DNA of 16,433 nt from Deltaproteobacteria bacterium (GCA_016283195.1 JAEEML010000086.1:1-16433); one strand, 5' to 3'. Positions 1-7,676 are shown, numbered from the stretch's first letter. Translations and numbers: made by a program. The notes: generated from the letters alone by a model not told the origin.

Positions 1-43
1 GACAAAGGCCACTAATTGGCTCTATAAGCCCTTTTCGCTGGGT

Positions 44-120
<77 letters not shown>

Positions 121-131
121 TTTTTGAATAT

Positions 132-158
132 AAAGCTCCCCGGTGGAGCTTTTTTTTT
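132..158 (+). terminator. Intrinsic terminator after tRNA-Arg
   Basis: AAAGCTCC (132-139) pairs perfectly with GGAGCTTT (145-152) around a 5-base loop, and a run of T follows to 158. This is a classic Rho-independent terminator. It lies between the tRNA and cysD and leaves only about 25 bases before the cysD ribosome binding site, so it may also limit read-through into cysD. It also shows that an upstream ATG at 124 cannot be the real cysD start, because that reading frame would translate through the hairpin. Confidence 0.85.
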
Positions 159-195
159 GCCTTTTTTCCGGATTTTCCGCCCAAAGGATTTTTCC

Positions 196-1119
196 ATGGC
201 TTATTCGGCTGGCACTGAGTCTTATCGCCTTAATCTTTTAGACGAACTTGAGGCCGAAAGCATTTATATTATTCGCGAAGTGGCCGCCACCTTTGAAAAG
301 CCGGTGATGCTTTACTCCATCGGCAAAGATTCCTCTGTGATGCTGCATCTCGCTAGGCGTGCTTTTTATCCGGCGCCTGTGCCCTTTCCGCTGCTCCATG
401 TGGATACCGGCTTTAAATTCCCGGAAATGTATGAATTTAGGGATAATTTTTGCCGTGAAATTGGGGCGGATCTCAGAGTGTTTCGCCATGAGGAGGCAAT
501 AGCCGCCGGCACCGACCCCTGGCAGCTCGGTACTCAGCGCTGCTGCGCTCTTTTAAAGACCAAAGCTCTCCTTTTGGCGCTTAAAGAGGGCGGCTATGAT
601 GCCGCTTTTGGTGGAGCGCGCCGCGAGGAGGAGCGCAGCCGGGCCAAAGAGCGCGTTTTTTCTTTTCGCGATATTTACGGCCAGTGGGATCCCAAAAAGC
701 AGCGTCCGGAAATTTGGGACCAATATAACGGGCGCATTTTTCAAGGCGAAAGTATTAGGGTTTTTCCGCTCTCCAACTGGACAGAGCTGGATATCTGGCA
801 ATACATCGAACGCGAAAAAATCCCGGTGGTACCGCTATACTTTGCCAAAAAACGCCGGGTTATTCGCCGCGGCGAGCTGCTTATTCCCTATAGCCCGGCC
901 ACCCCACTTAAAAAAGGCGAAGCGGCTGAGGAAGTTTTTTGCCGTTTCCGCACTCTGGGCTGCTACCCCTGCACCGGCGCTATTCCTTCTGCAGCGCAAA
1001 CAGTTAAAGAAATTATCGCGGAGCTCACCGGCACCCAGCTTTCCGAGCGCATTACCCGGGTGATTGACCACGATAGCGACGGTTCTATGGAAAAAAAGAA
1101 GCGCGAAGGCTATTTTTAA
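196..1119 (+). CDS. cysD: Sulfate adenylyltransferase subunit 2 (CysD)
   Basis: CysD is the catalytic subunit of ATP sulfurylase. With the GTPase CysN it makes adenosine 5'-phosphosulfate (APS) from ATP and sulfate in cytoplasmic sulfate activation. The 307-residue product matches the usual length of about 300. It carries the PP-loop-like [19 protein letters not shown] (from residue 41), then [52 protein letters not shown] and the family C-terminus ending KKKREGYF. I chose ATG 196 because AAGGA (184-188) sits 7 bases upstream and the protein then begins as CysD does. A longer frame from 124 would run through the terminator. The protein has GCYPCTGA where I recall GCWPLTGA in E. coli. Oddly, no cysN follows; the next gene is an unrelated outer-membrane protein. 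PAPS reductase is a more distant relative, but the motifs favour CysD strongly. Confidence 0.95.
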   Translation: MAYSAGTESYRLNLLDELEAESIYIIREVAATFEKPVMLYSIGKDSSVMLHLARRAFYPAPVPFPLLHVDTGFKFPEMYEFRDNFCREIGADLRVFRHEEAIAAGTDPWQLGTQRCCALLKTKALLLALKEGGYDAAFGGARREEERSRAKERVFSFRDIYGQWDPKKQRPEIWDQYNGRIFQGESIRVFPLSNWTELDIWQYIEREKIPVVPLYFAKKRRVIRRGELLIPYSPATPLKKGEAAEEVFCRFRTLGCYPCTGAIPSAAQTVKEIIAELTGTQLSERITRVIDHDSDGSMEKKKREGYF

Positions 1120-1207
1120 TATCAAAATGCCCCTTTTCACTAGACACATTTTAAATAATTTGGCATTGCTTTAGTGCCCTTTGGGGTTATTTTTACGAGG
1201 TAAAAAA

Positions 1208-3013
1208 ATGATAAAAAAAATCCTGCCCACAAGTTGCCTTTTTGCTCTGCTTTTGGGCGCTATGCCTTTAAATGCCGCTCCTACCGACGGAGCGAGCGAT
1301 AATTTTGATGCCGCCTCCGAAGAGGCGCTGACAACCGAAACCGCCCCCACTGCCGAAAGCGCTGCCACAAGCGCAGAAGTTACTTTGGCTAAAGAAGAAG
1401 AGGCCAAGGAGATGGCCACTGGCGATGCCGCTTCCGAAGAAAGCGCCGCCAAAGAGGGCGAAGAAGCTACGCCGCCCAAAAAGCGCTGGCGCCTCTTAGC
1501 CGGCCGCAGCGATATTTTTGACCTCGATGGCTATATGCGCGTGAGAGGCAATATTTATCACAATCTCGATCTCGGCAATGAAGCTTCGCGCTTTAGCAAA
1601 GGGCCTTCTGGTGAATCCACCTCGGCCTCTTTTGATATGCGTCTGCGCCTGGAACCGGTGATAAATATTACCCAGTTTATCAGAGTGGCCGCTACTTTTG
1701 ATGTGCTCGATAATGTGGTTTTTGGCTCAAATCCGGCCGGTGATGCCACCATGCTCTCCCACACTCAGGGCGACTCATTTTTAGCCGATGCCATTAAGGT
1801 GCGCCGCCTCTGGCTGGAAGCTGATTTCTTTAGCGGCCATTTGCGCGTTATTGCCGGCCGTGTGCCCTCGCACTTTGGCCTCGGCATGTATTACAACGAC
1901 GGCAACTGCCTCGATTGCGACCTCTCCGACGCCGCCGACCGCATCCAGCTGGTTATTGACCTCGATGTTATTTCCATTGCGCCAACTTTTGACATGATCT
2001 CTTCGGGCCTGGCCAATCCTTATAATATAAATAGCGACCAACCGCTTGATTTTGATAATGTCGATGATGCCTTTGAGTTTTCATTGCAACTGGGCCGCCG
2101 CCACACGCAACAGGAGATTGCCGAACTGACCGGCGCCGGTAAAATGCTGGTTGATTGGGGGGCGGCGCCTATTTTCCGCCACCAGGCGCGGGCCGTTAAA
2201 TCCACTTATAATGCCGCTACAGGTAGCCTGAGCGATGCTTATTATCGCACCGATGCCAATACTTATGCTCTTGATGCCTGGGTAGGCTTTTATTCCGAGC
2301 AGCTTTCGCTGGAACTCGAAGGGCTCTTCCTCTATGCCAGCTATAAAGTGGAAAATGATGAAGTGGACACTAAGCGCACCGCTCTCCAGTGGGGCTTTGC
2401 TTTTGAAGGGCGCTACCGCCCCAAACAACTGGCCAGAAAGTTGGAAGTTAGCCTCATTGCCGGTGTAGCCAGCGGCGATGATTCCAAAGGCTTTGGCTTT
2501 AACGACCCGGATAGCCAGGCCGGCGCCGGTGACACAAGTGTGAATAATTTTCAATTTCATCCGTCATATCATGTGGATATGATTCTCTTCCGCCAACTTG
2601 TCGGCACAGTTACCGATGCCTTTTATATTAAGCCTTCGGTTAGTTATCTCTTTACCGACCATTTTGGCGGCATGGCCGGCGTGCTCTATGGCCAAGCTCT
2701 TTATGCCAATTCTACGCCCAGCCGCGAAAAGAGCCCCTTAGGCGTAGAAATAAATGTGGAACTCTTCTTCCGCAGCGATGGCGTGGTGGGTGTTGAAGGC
2801 TTTGATTATCCCTGGGGGCGCAATGTTAAGCGCATCAGCGGCGAAACCAAATCCCAGCCGGCCAAAGGCGGAGTTATCGGCTCACTTTCTTATGGCCTGC
2901 TCTTCCCCTTAAAAGGTTGGCGTAACCCCAACCTCTCGGTTTTAGACGAAGATGAACGCGACCCGGAAACCATGGTACATGCCTTTTTAGCCCGCGTCGG
3001 CGTGGTCTTTTAA
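1208..3013 (+). CDS. Porin-like outer-membrane beta-barrel protein
   Basis: This 601-residue protein has a clear Sec signal peptide (KK followed by a Leu/Ala-rich core, probable cleavage after LNAA near residue 24). A low-complexity linker rich in Ala, Glu, Thr and Ser follows (about residues 25-90). From about 104 the sequence alternates polar and aromatic residues as in beta strands, with motifs such as DLDGYMRVRGNIYHNLDLG, RLWLEADFFSGHLRVIAGR and FAFEGRYRP. The last residue is Phe, in LARVGVVF, which fits the C-terminal signal read by the BAM complex. A CxxC pair (NCLDCD) probably lies in a surface loop. I chose ATG 1208 because GAGG (1197-1200) is 7 bases upstream and the signal peptide starts there. 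An ATG at 1181 lacks this. It resembles barrel proteins of deltaproteobacterial or myxococcal type, but the substrate is unknown. A small TSCPD-type gene starts 11 bases downstream, so the two are probably co-transcribed. Confidence 0.8.
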   Translation: MIKKILPTSCLFALLLGAMPLNAAPTDGASDNFDAASEEALTTETAPTAESAATSAEVTLAKEEEAKEMATGDAASEESAAKEGEEATPPKKRWRLLAGRSDIFDLDGYMRVRGNIYHNLDLGNEASRFSKGPSGESTSASFDMRLRLEPVINITQFIRVAATFDVLDNVVFGSNPAGDATMLSHTQGDSFLADAIKVRRLWLEADFFSGHLRVIAGRVPSHFGLGMYYNDGNCLDCDLSDAADRIQLVIDLDVISIAPTFDMISSGLANPYNINSDQPLDFDNVDDAFEFSLQLGRRHTQQEIAELTGAGKMLVDWGAAPIFRHQARAVKSTYNAATGSLSDAYYRTDANTYALDAWVGFYSEQLSLELEGLFLYASYKVENDEVDTKRTALQWGFAFEGRYRPKQLARKLEVSLIAGVASGDDSKGFGFNDPDSQAGAGDTSVNNFQFHPSYHVDMILFRQLVGTVTDAFYIKPSVSYLFTDHFGGMAGVLYGQALYANSTPSREKSPLGVEINVELFFRSDGVVGVEGFDYPWGRNVKRISGETKSQPAKGGVIGSLSYGLLFPLKGWRNPNLSVLDEDERDPETMVHAFLARVGVVF

Positions 3014-3024
3014 GCGAGGTTTTT

Positions 3025-3273
3025 ATGCAATATTTATATAATACCACTGGCACCTGCGCCCGGCAGATAGCTTTTGAGCTTGATGGCGACAAAGTAACCA
3101 ATGTGCGCTTTAACGGCGGTTGCAACGGCAATTTAAAAGCCATTTCCAAATTGGTTGACGGCTGGACGGTGGAGGAAATCTGCGCCAAACTTGAGGGCAA
3201 TACTTGCGGTTATAAGCCCACTTCTTGTGCCGATCAGCTTTGTAAAGCGCTCCGCGAGGCGCAAAAAAAATGA
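3025..3273 (+). CDS. Small TSCPD-domain (TIGR03905-type) Cys protein
   Basis: An 82-residue cytoplasmic protein with six cysteines (11, 33, 53, 61, 68 and 73). It has the family pattern: an early TGTCARQIAFEL, then VRFNGGCNGNLKAISKLVDG, then CGYKPTSCADQLCKAL. The last part matches the TSCPD signature, here TSCADQL. TSCPD domains also occur at the C-terminus of class II ribonucleotide reductases and probably bind metal. The role of the free-standing form is not established as far as I know. GCGAGG (3014-3019) serves as ribosome binding site just after the porin stop. Its own stop overlaps the next start as ATGA, so it is translationally coupled to the dehydrogenase. Why it sits among envelope genes is unclear. 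Confidence 0.85.
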   Translation: MQYLYNTTGTCARQIAFELDGDKVTNVRFNGGCNGNLKAISKLVDGWTVEEICAKLEGNTCGYKPTSCADQLCKALREAQKK

Positions 3274-4220
3274 AAACCATCGCTCTTATAGGTTGCGGGC
3301 GCATCAGTAAGCGCCATATTGAGGCTATTAAAGACAACCCCAGTTTAAAAATAGCTATAGTTTGCGATATCTTAGAAGAGCGAGCTAAAGAAACGGCTGC
3401 CCTTTTAGGCTGCCCATATACCACCGATTTTCATACTATAAAAGATGTAGATGTAGCCTCTATTTTAACGCCATCAGGCCTCCATCCACGCCATGCCGCC
3501 GAAGTAGCCGAAAGCACCAATGTGCCTAATATTATTGTAGAAAAGCCCATCAGCCTGACGCTGCGCGAGGCTTATGAGCTCTTTGATAGAGCCGATAAAG
3601 CCGGAAAGCGCATCCTGCCTGTATATCAAAATCGCTATAATCCGCTGGTAGCGGCCATTAAAGAGCTGATAACAAGCGGCAAACTGGGCACTATTTATCA
3701 ATTTATCTGCAATGTGCTTTGGAATCGCAATGATGCCTATTACGCTATAGATTGGCACGGCACCCAGGAGCTCGATGGCGGCGTTCTCTATACTCAGGCC
3801 AGCCATTATGTCGATATGCTACACTTCTTTTTCGGTGAGGTGCAAGATTACAAAGGCTTTGGTGGATCTTTAAGAAATTTAGAAACTTACGATACAGTTT
3901 CCGCTGTTTGCCGCTTTAAAAACGGGGTCATCGGCACTTTGAATGCCACTGTCAATGCCTTTCCCACTAATTACCGCACCGAGATCACCATTTTGGCCGA
4001 AAAAGGGGTCATTCGCCTCTCCGGCACCAATTTAAACGAAATTGAGCACTGGACGGTGGAAGGAGTGGAAAAACCTAATTTGGATTTCTCCATCGACCAC
4101 CAATACGGCAAGGGGCACAATACGCTCTATAAATATGTGGCCGAGGAGCGTTTTGAAATGTTCCCCAGCCGCGATGATGTGCTCTCCGGCATTCGCCTTA
4201 TGGAGCGCCTTAGCTACTAA
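3270..4220 (+). CDS. wlbA: Gfo/Idh/MocA dehydrogenase, WlbA/WbpB-like
   Basis: A 316-residue NAD(P)-dependent oxidoreductase. The N-terminal Rossmann fold has IGCGRISKRH (7-16), followed by the family EKP signature at 91-93 with the conserved Lys92. The C-terminal half has WHGTQELDGGVLYTQASHYVDML (around 162-184), with His179 as probable active-site residue. The gene 15 bases downstream is a WlbB/WbpD-type acetyltransferase. In Bordetella and Pseudomonas that enzyme partners WlbA/WbpB, which oxidises UDP-GlcNAcA at C3 on the way to UDP-2,3-diacetamido-2,3-dideoxyglucuronic acid. That pairing is my main reason for the specific call; the family alone would allow other sugar substrates. The aminotransferase (WbpE/WlbC type) that normally acts between the two is not in this window. 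The start overlaps the preceding stop as ATGA. Confidence 0.75.
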   Translation: MKTIALIGCGRISKRHIEAIKDNPSLKIAIVCDILEERAKETAALLGCPYTTDFHTIKDVDVASILTPSGLHPRHAAEVAESTNVPNIIVEKPISLTLREAYELFDRADKAGKRILPVYQNRYNPLVAAIKELITSGKLGTIYQFICNVLWNRNDAYYAIDWHGTQELDGGVLYTQASHYVDMLHFFFGEVQDYKGFGGSLRNLETYDTVSAVCRFKNGVIGTLNATVNAFPTNYRTEITILAEKGVIRLSGTNLNEIEHWTVEGVEKPNLDFSIDHQYGKGHNTLYKYVAEERFEMFPSRDDVLSGIRLMERLSY

Positions 4221-4235
4221 ACTTCAGGAGCTAAA

Positions 4236-4880
4236 ATGGACTATTTTAAACATGAGAGCGCTTATGTCGATGAAGGCGCTATAGTTGGCTCCGGTACTAA
4301 GATTTGGCATTTTTGCCATGTGCAAAGCGGCGCAAGCATAGGCAATAATTGCATTTTAGGCCAGAATGTCAATATTGCCGGCGGCGTAACTATTGGCAAT
4401 AATGTAAAAATCCAGAATAATGTGGCTGTCTATACCGGGACAGTGGTGGAAGATGATGTCTTTTTGGGCCCTTCCTGCGTTTTGACCAATGTCACCAACC
4501 CGCGCGCGCAAATAAACCGCCATGCTCTCTATGAAAAAACGGTGATAAAACGGGGCGCCACTATTGGCGCCAATGCCACTATCGTTTGCGGAGTGACCAT
4601 CGGGCGCTATGCCTTTGTCGCCGCCGGCAGCGTGGTCACCAAAGATATTCCCGATTATGCCATGGTCATGGGCAACCCAGCGCGCATAAAGGGCTATATG
4701 AGCCGCCACGGCCACCTGCTCAAAAATGCCGATAAAGAGGGCATTATGATCTGCCCGGAATCGGGCCTCAGATACAAAGAGGTTGAAAAAGGGCTTATCC
4801 GCTGCCTCGATTTGGACGAAGAGGCGCCCCTGCCGGAAAATATGCGCCTCGGGCAAAAAAGCTACGATTCTTATAAATAA
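4236..4880 (+). CDS. wlbB: UDP-2-acetamido-3-amino-uronate N-acetyltransferase
   Basis: A 214-residue left-handed beta-helix acetyltransferase of WlbB/WbpD type. It transfers acetyl from acetyl-CoA to the 3-amino group of UDP-GlcNAc(3NH2)A, making UDP-GlcNAc(3NAc)A for surface polysaccharide. Hexapeptide repeats fill about residues 5-150, with the family landmarks GSGTKIWHFCHVQSGASIG, GQNVNIAGGVTIG, VKIQNNVAVY, GPSCVLTNVTNPRA and KRGATIGANATIVCGVTIG. The C-terminal tail keeps CPESGLRYKEVEKGLIRC, matching the CPxTGxRY piece I remember from WbpD. The CAGGAG ribosome binding site (4225-4230) is 5 bases before ATG 4236, and the gene closely follows the dehydrogenase. It is longer than the roughly 190 residues I expect, because of an acidic tail. 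It ends 10 bases from the convergent rsmB stop. Confidence 0.9.
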   Translation: MDYFKHESAYVDEGAIVGSGTKIWHFCHVQSGASIGNNCILGQNVNIAGGVTIGNNVKIQNNVAVYTGTVVEDDVFLGPSCVLTNVTNPRAQINRHALYEKTVIKRGATIGANATIVCGVTIGRYAFVAAGSVVTKDIPDYAMVMGNPARIKGYMSRHGHLLKNADKEGIMICPESGLRYKEVEKGLIRCLDLDEEAPLPENMRLGQKSYDSYK

Positions 4881-4890
4881 TTGATAAATA

Positions 4891-6372
4891 TCAGCAGGTT
4901 TCTTTTTTAACCAGGCGCGCATAAAAGAATTTATCAAAATCCTTGAACATAAGCGGCGAATAAACTCCATGCGGGTAAATAGCCGGCAGCAATCTCAGCT
5001 TCTCCAAAGGAATTTCCGGCGGCAAATATGGCGGATCGGCAAGCTTTAGCTCCGGGTGCCTTTGCAAAAGATTATCCACTTGCATAAAAGATTCGGCCTT
5101 ACTAAGAGTGCACAAAGTATAGAGCAAAACTCCCCCGGGAGCCAGATGCTTTAGGGCATTTTCCAAGATACTCTCTTGTATTGCGGCCAGTTCCAGGCAC
5201 TTTTCCGGCGCTGAGCGCACTCTGAGCTCCGGGTGGCGGCGCAGCGTCCCCAGCCCGGAACAGGGGGCATCACATAATATGGCTTTAAAAAGCGGGCCGC
5301 TCACGGCTCCGGCCAGCGCGGCGTCAAGAGCCTCCCCGTTTGTAGCATCGGCGGCAATAAGAGTGGGCATTTTGAGCTTTAGCCGCGCCAGTTGGCGGCG
5401 GATTAAATCCAGTTTGCCGGGGTAGATATCAATAGCAGTAAGCGGCGAATCCGGGTAACACTCGGCTAAATGGCCTGTCTTGCCGCCGGGAGCGGCACAG
5501 AGTTCCAAAATATTTGCCCCCTGTTCCGGGGCCAGTAAGTAAGCGGCTAGCTGCGCCGCCCCATCCTGGATGGCAAAGTGCCCCTCATTAAAGCCGGGCC
5601 ACCCGGCGGCCTCCTGACGGCTCTTTTCTACTATGATGGCCGCCGGGAGCTCGGCAATGGGGCGCACGGTGAAGCCGGCTACCGTGAGCTCCTCCATGAG
5701 CGCGGCGCGGCCGATAAGAGGCGCATTTGCCCGAATAACCGGCCGCGCCGCCAGCAATTGCTCGCCCATAAAATTAAAAAGCTCCTCCGGGCTTAGATAT
5801 TCTGCGAGCTCCTCAGCATGCCAGGGCGGATAAGAGAGATGTATAGCGACTCCAGCGATATTTTGGGCGCCACCGGCCAAAAAAGCCAGAATTTCCTCAT
5901 TGCTAACCCGGCTATTTTCTTCATTTTTTGTCTTTAGTGGCGTTTTAGCTATCTCCCCGCGCAAAAGGCCTCTTAAAACGGCATTGACAATACCTTTATA
6001 GCGCTGGCCCAGAGGCGCCACTATTTCCACTGTTTCATTAATAGCCGCATATTCGGCCTGGCCCTCCATAAATAAGAGCTGATAAATTCCCAGGCGCAAA
6101 GCGGCACGTACCAGTGGCGGCAAGTGACTTTTCCCGCGGTGAAGAGCTTTGTCTATAATCCAATCAAGGCGAATTTGATAGCGCAAAGTGCCATAAGTAA
6201 GCTCGGTAACCATAGCCTTGTCACGGCTCTCAAAGGCCGCGCTGTCCAGCATACTTTTAAGTGTGCGCTCCGAAAAAGCGCTGTCACGCTCTACACGCTG
6301 CAAGATTTGCGCCGCCAGTTCTCGCGGTTTAAGCTCTTTTTTCTTCTTATTTTTAAGCTGTTTTTTTTCCAT
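4891..6372 (-). CDS. rsmB: 16S rRNA (cytosine-967-C5)-methyltransferase
   Basis: RsmB (also called Sun or Fmu) methylates C967 of 16S rRNA using S-adenosylmethionine (SAM). The 493-residue protein has a Lys-rich start, a NusB-like helical RNA-binding domain (about 15-140), and a Rossmann methyltransferase domain. The SAM site is LELCAAPGGKTGHL (289-302). The motif IV cysteine lies in CDAPCSGLGTLRRHPELR (Cys371), and the second catalytic-type Cys lies in LYTLCTLSKAES (Cys421). FNEGHFAIQDGAAQLAA (261-277) is also typical of the family. The C-terminus ends DKFFYARL where most homologues read DGFFYARL. GGGAG (6379-6383, minus strand) lies 6 bases upstream of the start. A possible promoter is seen at 6393-6420. 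The gene diverges from rex and converges on the acetyltransferase gene. Confidence 0.95.
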   Translation of the reverse strand: MEKKQLKNKKKKELKPRELAAQILQRVERDSAFSERTLKSMLDSAAFESRDKAMVTELTYGTLRYQIRLDWIIDKALHRGKSHLPPLVRAALRLGIYQLLFMEGQAEYAAINETVEIVAPLGQRYKGIVNAVLRGLLRGEIAKTPLKTKNEENSRVSNEEILAFLAGGAQNIAGVAIHLSYPPWHAEELAEYLSPEELFNFMGEQLLAARPVIRANAPLIGRAALMEELTVAGFTVRPIAELPAAIIVEKSRQEAAGWPGFNEGHFAIQDGAAQLAAYLLAPEQGANILELCAAPGGKTGHLAECYPDSPLTAIDIYPGKLDLIRRQLARLKLKMPTLIAADATNGEALDAALAGAVSGPLFKAILCDAPCSGLGTLRRHPELRVRSAPEKCLELAAIQESILENALKHLAPGGVLLYTLCTLSKAESFMQVDNLLQRHPELKLADPPYLPPEIPLEKLRLLPAIYPHGVYSPLMFKDFDKFFYARLVKKETC

Positions 6373-6392
6373 TTACCACTCCCGGCCGCCAG

Positions 6393-6420
6393 ATTCTAAT
6401 CAAATATTTTTTCTCTGCAA
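6393..6420 (-). promoter_or_regulatory. Candidate sigma-70 promoter of rsmB
   Basis: On the minus strand, TTGCAG (6415-6420) and TAGAAT (6393-6398) are separated by 16 bases, matching -35 and -10 boxes reasonably well. The predicted transcript would start near 6386, leaving a very short leader with the ribosome binding site. The Rex operator lies only 10 bases upstream of the -35 box. This is a match by eye only. Confidence 0.45.
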
Positions 6421-6430
6421 GCACCAAGAG

Positions 6431-6448
6431 CTGTGAAATATTTCACAG
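6431..6448. promoter_or_regulatory. Rex operator (ROP box)
   Basis: CTGTGAAATATTTCACAG is a perfect 18-base inverted repeat. Its core TGTGAAATATTTCACA matches the Rex operator consensus TTGTGAAATATTTCACAA as I know it. It lies 99 bases upstream of the rex start and overlaps the likely -35 box of the rex promoter. Bound Rex would therefore block transcription of rex and the hydrogenase genes at low NADH/NAD+. I saw no second good copy elsewhere in the window. Confidence 0.92.
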
Positions 6449-6461
6449 AAACTTTTATATT
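6433..6461 (+). promoter_or_regulatory. Candidate promoter of rex-hydCBA
   Basis: GTGAAA (6433-6438, 4 of 6 matches to TTGACA) and TATATT (6456-6461, 5 of 6 matches to TATAAT) are 17 bases apart. The -35 box lies inside the Rex palindrome, which gives a simple mode of repression. Transcription would start near 6468, leaving a leader of about 80 bases that contains the hairpin at 6493-6532. Confidence 0.55.
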
Positions 6462-6492
6462 TTTTTCATCTCTTGCGCAAAATGATCTAATG

Positions 6493-6532
6493 GCGCTTGA
6501 CCCCTAGCCCGGCCTGTGGTAGGGGAAAGCGC
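6493..6532 (+). promoter_or_regulatory. Leader hairpin just upstream of rex
   Basis: GCGCTT (6493-6498) and CCCCTA (6501-6506) pair with TAGGGG (6520-6525) and AAGCGC (6527-6532). Together they form a 12-bp stem with a small internal GA/A loop and a 13-base apical loop. No T run follows, so it is not an intrinsic terminator. It ends 3 bases before the rex ribosome binding site AAGGGG (6536-6541), so it could affect translation or mRNA stability. The segment also looks like the GC-rich repeats often seen between proteobacterial genes. Its role is unknown. Confidence 0.6.
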
Positions 6533-6547
6533 GAGAAGGGGCTCTTT

Positions 6548-7180
6548 ATGAGTAAAAAGAATACGTTTCCAATTTGCATTATCGACCGCTTAAGCGTTTA
6601 CCATCGCATATTGGATCGCGTTATGGAAGAGGGCGTAACTCACGCCTATTCTCATGAGCTGGCTGCTCTAGCCGAAGTTTCTTCGGCCCAGTTTCGCCGC
6701 GATATTGCCGCTTTCGGTAACTTTGGCAACATTTCCAAAGGCTACGATGTTGCCGAACTGCATAGAGCCATAACCAGGCTCTTCGGCACCGAAGAACGGC
6801 AGCAAGTGGTTTTGCTGGGCCTGGGCAATTTGGGCAAAACTCTCCTCTCCTATCGCGGCTTTACCATCCGCGGCTTTGATATTGTAGTAGTCTTTGATGT
6901 GGATCCCGATAAAGTGGATAGAGTAATCGGCGGCCGCCCCTGTTACCACCTTGATAAGCTGGAAGAAATTCTGCCAAAATTCGCCGCTAAGATGGCCATA
7001 TTAGCCACCGCACCGGAGAGCACCGATGAGAAACTTATCAGCCGACTTAACAATTTGGGCATTAAGGCAGTGCTTAATTTTGTGCCCAAACATTTAATTC
7101 CGCCCGAAGGTATGTTTATCGAGCAGGTAGATATTAGTGCTAAACTGGAAAAATTATCGTTTTTATTAACAAATGGGTAA
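6548..7180 (+). CDS. rex: Redox-sensing transcriptional repressor Rex
   Basis: Rex is a cytoplasmic dimeric repressor that binds DNA when NAD+ dominates and lets go when NADH rises. The 211-residue protein has an N-terminal winged helix (about 1-75), including VSSAQFRRDIAAFGNFGNISKGYDV, very close to the family signature. A Rossmann domain follows, with VVLLGLGNLGKTLL carrying GxGxxG and FDVDPDKV at the end of the second strand. The C-terminal swap helix ends EKLSFLL. I chose ATG 6548 because AAGGGG (6536-6541) is 6 bases upstream and the protein then starts normally. A start at 6497 would fall inside the leader hairpin. It heads an operon with hydC, which starts 25 bases after the rex stop. 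The perfect Rex box upstream implies autoregulation. Confidence 0.97.
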   Translation: MSKKNTFPICIIDRLSVYHRILDRVMEEGVTHAYSHELAALAEVSSAQFRRDIAAFGNFGNISKGYDVAELHRAITRLFGTEERQQVVLLGLGNLGKTLLSYRGFTIRGFDIVVVFDVDPDKVDRVIGGRPCYHLDKLEEILPKFAAKMAILATAPESTDEKLISRLNNLGIKAVLNFVPKHLIPPEGMFIEQVDISAKLEKLSFLLTNG

Positions 7181-7205
7181 TAAAGCCCATATAAGGAGAT
7201 ACAAA

Positions 7206-7676
7206 ATGGGTCTTATCAAGCAGGTTGAGGAACTACTTGCGGACTACACAGATTGCGGGAAAGACAAGCTCATTCCCATGTTGCAAACTGTGCAGGAGCA
7301 TCTGGGTTATGTTCCCACTGAGGCCATGGAAATTATTGCTAAAAAGCTCGATGCCAAGAGCAGCGAAGTCTATGCTGTGGCCACTTTTTATAACCAATTT
7401 CGTCTGGCGCCCATCGGCAAGCACGTCATTGAAGTTTGCCGTGGTACCGCCTGCCATGTGCAAGGCAGCGCCAAACTCGAAAGCTATTTAAAAGAAAAAT
7501 TACAGGTGGATGCCTATGGCAATTCACCGGATGGCCAGTTCACCCTGATTACCGTGGCCTGTATGGGCGCTTGCTCCATCGCTCCGGTAATTAAAATTGA
7601 TGGTGAGTTTTACGGCCACCTGAATACAGAAAAACTGGAAACCCTGTTGGCTAAATTTAGGGAGGTAAAAGCATGA
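7206..7676 (+). CDS. hydC: NAD(H)-linked [FeFe]-hydrogenase subunit HydC (NuoE-like)
   Basis: A 156-residue thioredoxin-like [2Fe-2S] protein of the NuoE/HydC/HndA family, the small electron-transfer subunit of the soluble hydrogenase. The N-terminal helical part includes LIPMLQTVQEHLGYVP and VYAVATFYNQFRLAPIGKH. The four cluster cysteines are in EVCRGTACHV (Cx4C) and VACMGACSIAPV (Cx3C). AAGGAG (7193-7198) lies 7 bases before ATG 7206, which makes this start better than one at 7173 inside the end of rex. The stop overlaps the hydB start as ATGA, which suggests coupled translation and fixed stoichiometry. The size and neighbours fit a hydrogenase rather than respiratory complex I, since no other nuo genes are present. 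Confidence 0.95.
   Translation: MGLIKQVEELLADYTDCGKDKLIPMLQTVQEHLGYVPTEAMEIIAKKLDAKSSEVYAVATFYNQFRLAPIGKHVIEVCRGTACHVQGSAKLESYLKEKLQVDAYGNSPDGQFTLITVACMGACSIAPVIKIDGEFYGHLNTEKLETLLAKFREVKA

Noticed and set aside
124-195. Possible longer N-terminus for CysD starting at ATG 124
   Set aside because: It would translate through the intrinsic terminator after the tRNA, has no ribosome binding site, and adds residues not found in CysD proteins.
1160-1192. Promoter or sigma-54 site before the porin gene around TTTGGCATTGC
   Set aside because: No -10 box at proper spacing, and the GG and GC elements of a sigma-54 site are 12 rather than 10 bases apart.
4882-4893. Palindrome TGATAAATATCA between the convergent genes as a terminator
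   Set aside because: It is short, AT-rich and lacks a T run; it also overlaps the rsmB stop codon. It could be chance.
4356-4970. Open reading frame of 204 codons on the minus strand across wlbB and the end of rsmB
   Set aside because: It is antisense to the hexapeptide-repeat gene, and its sequence reflects the mirrored repeats rather than a known protein.
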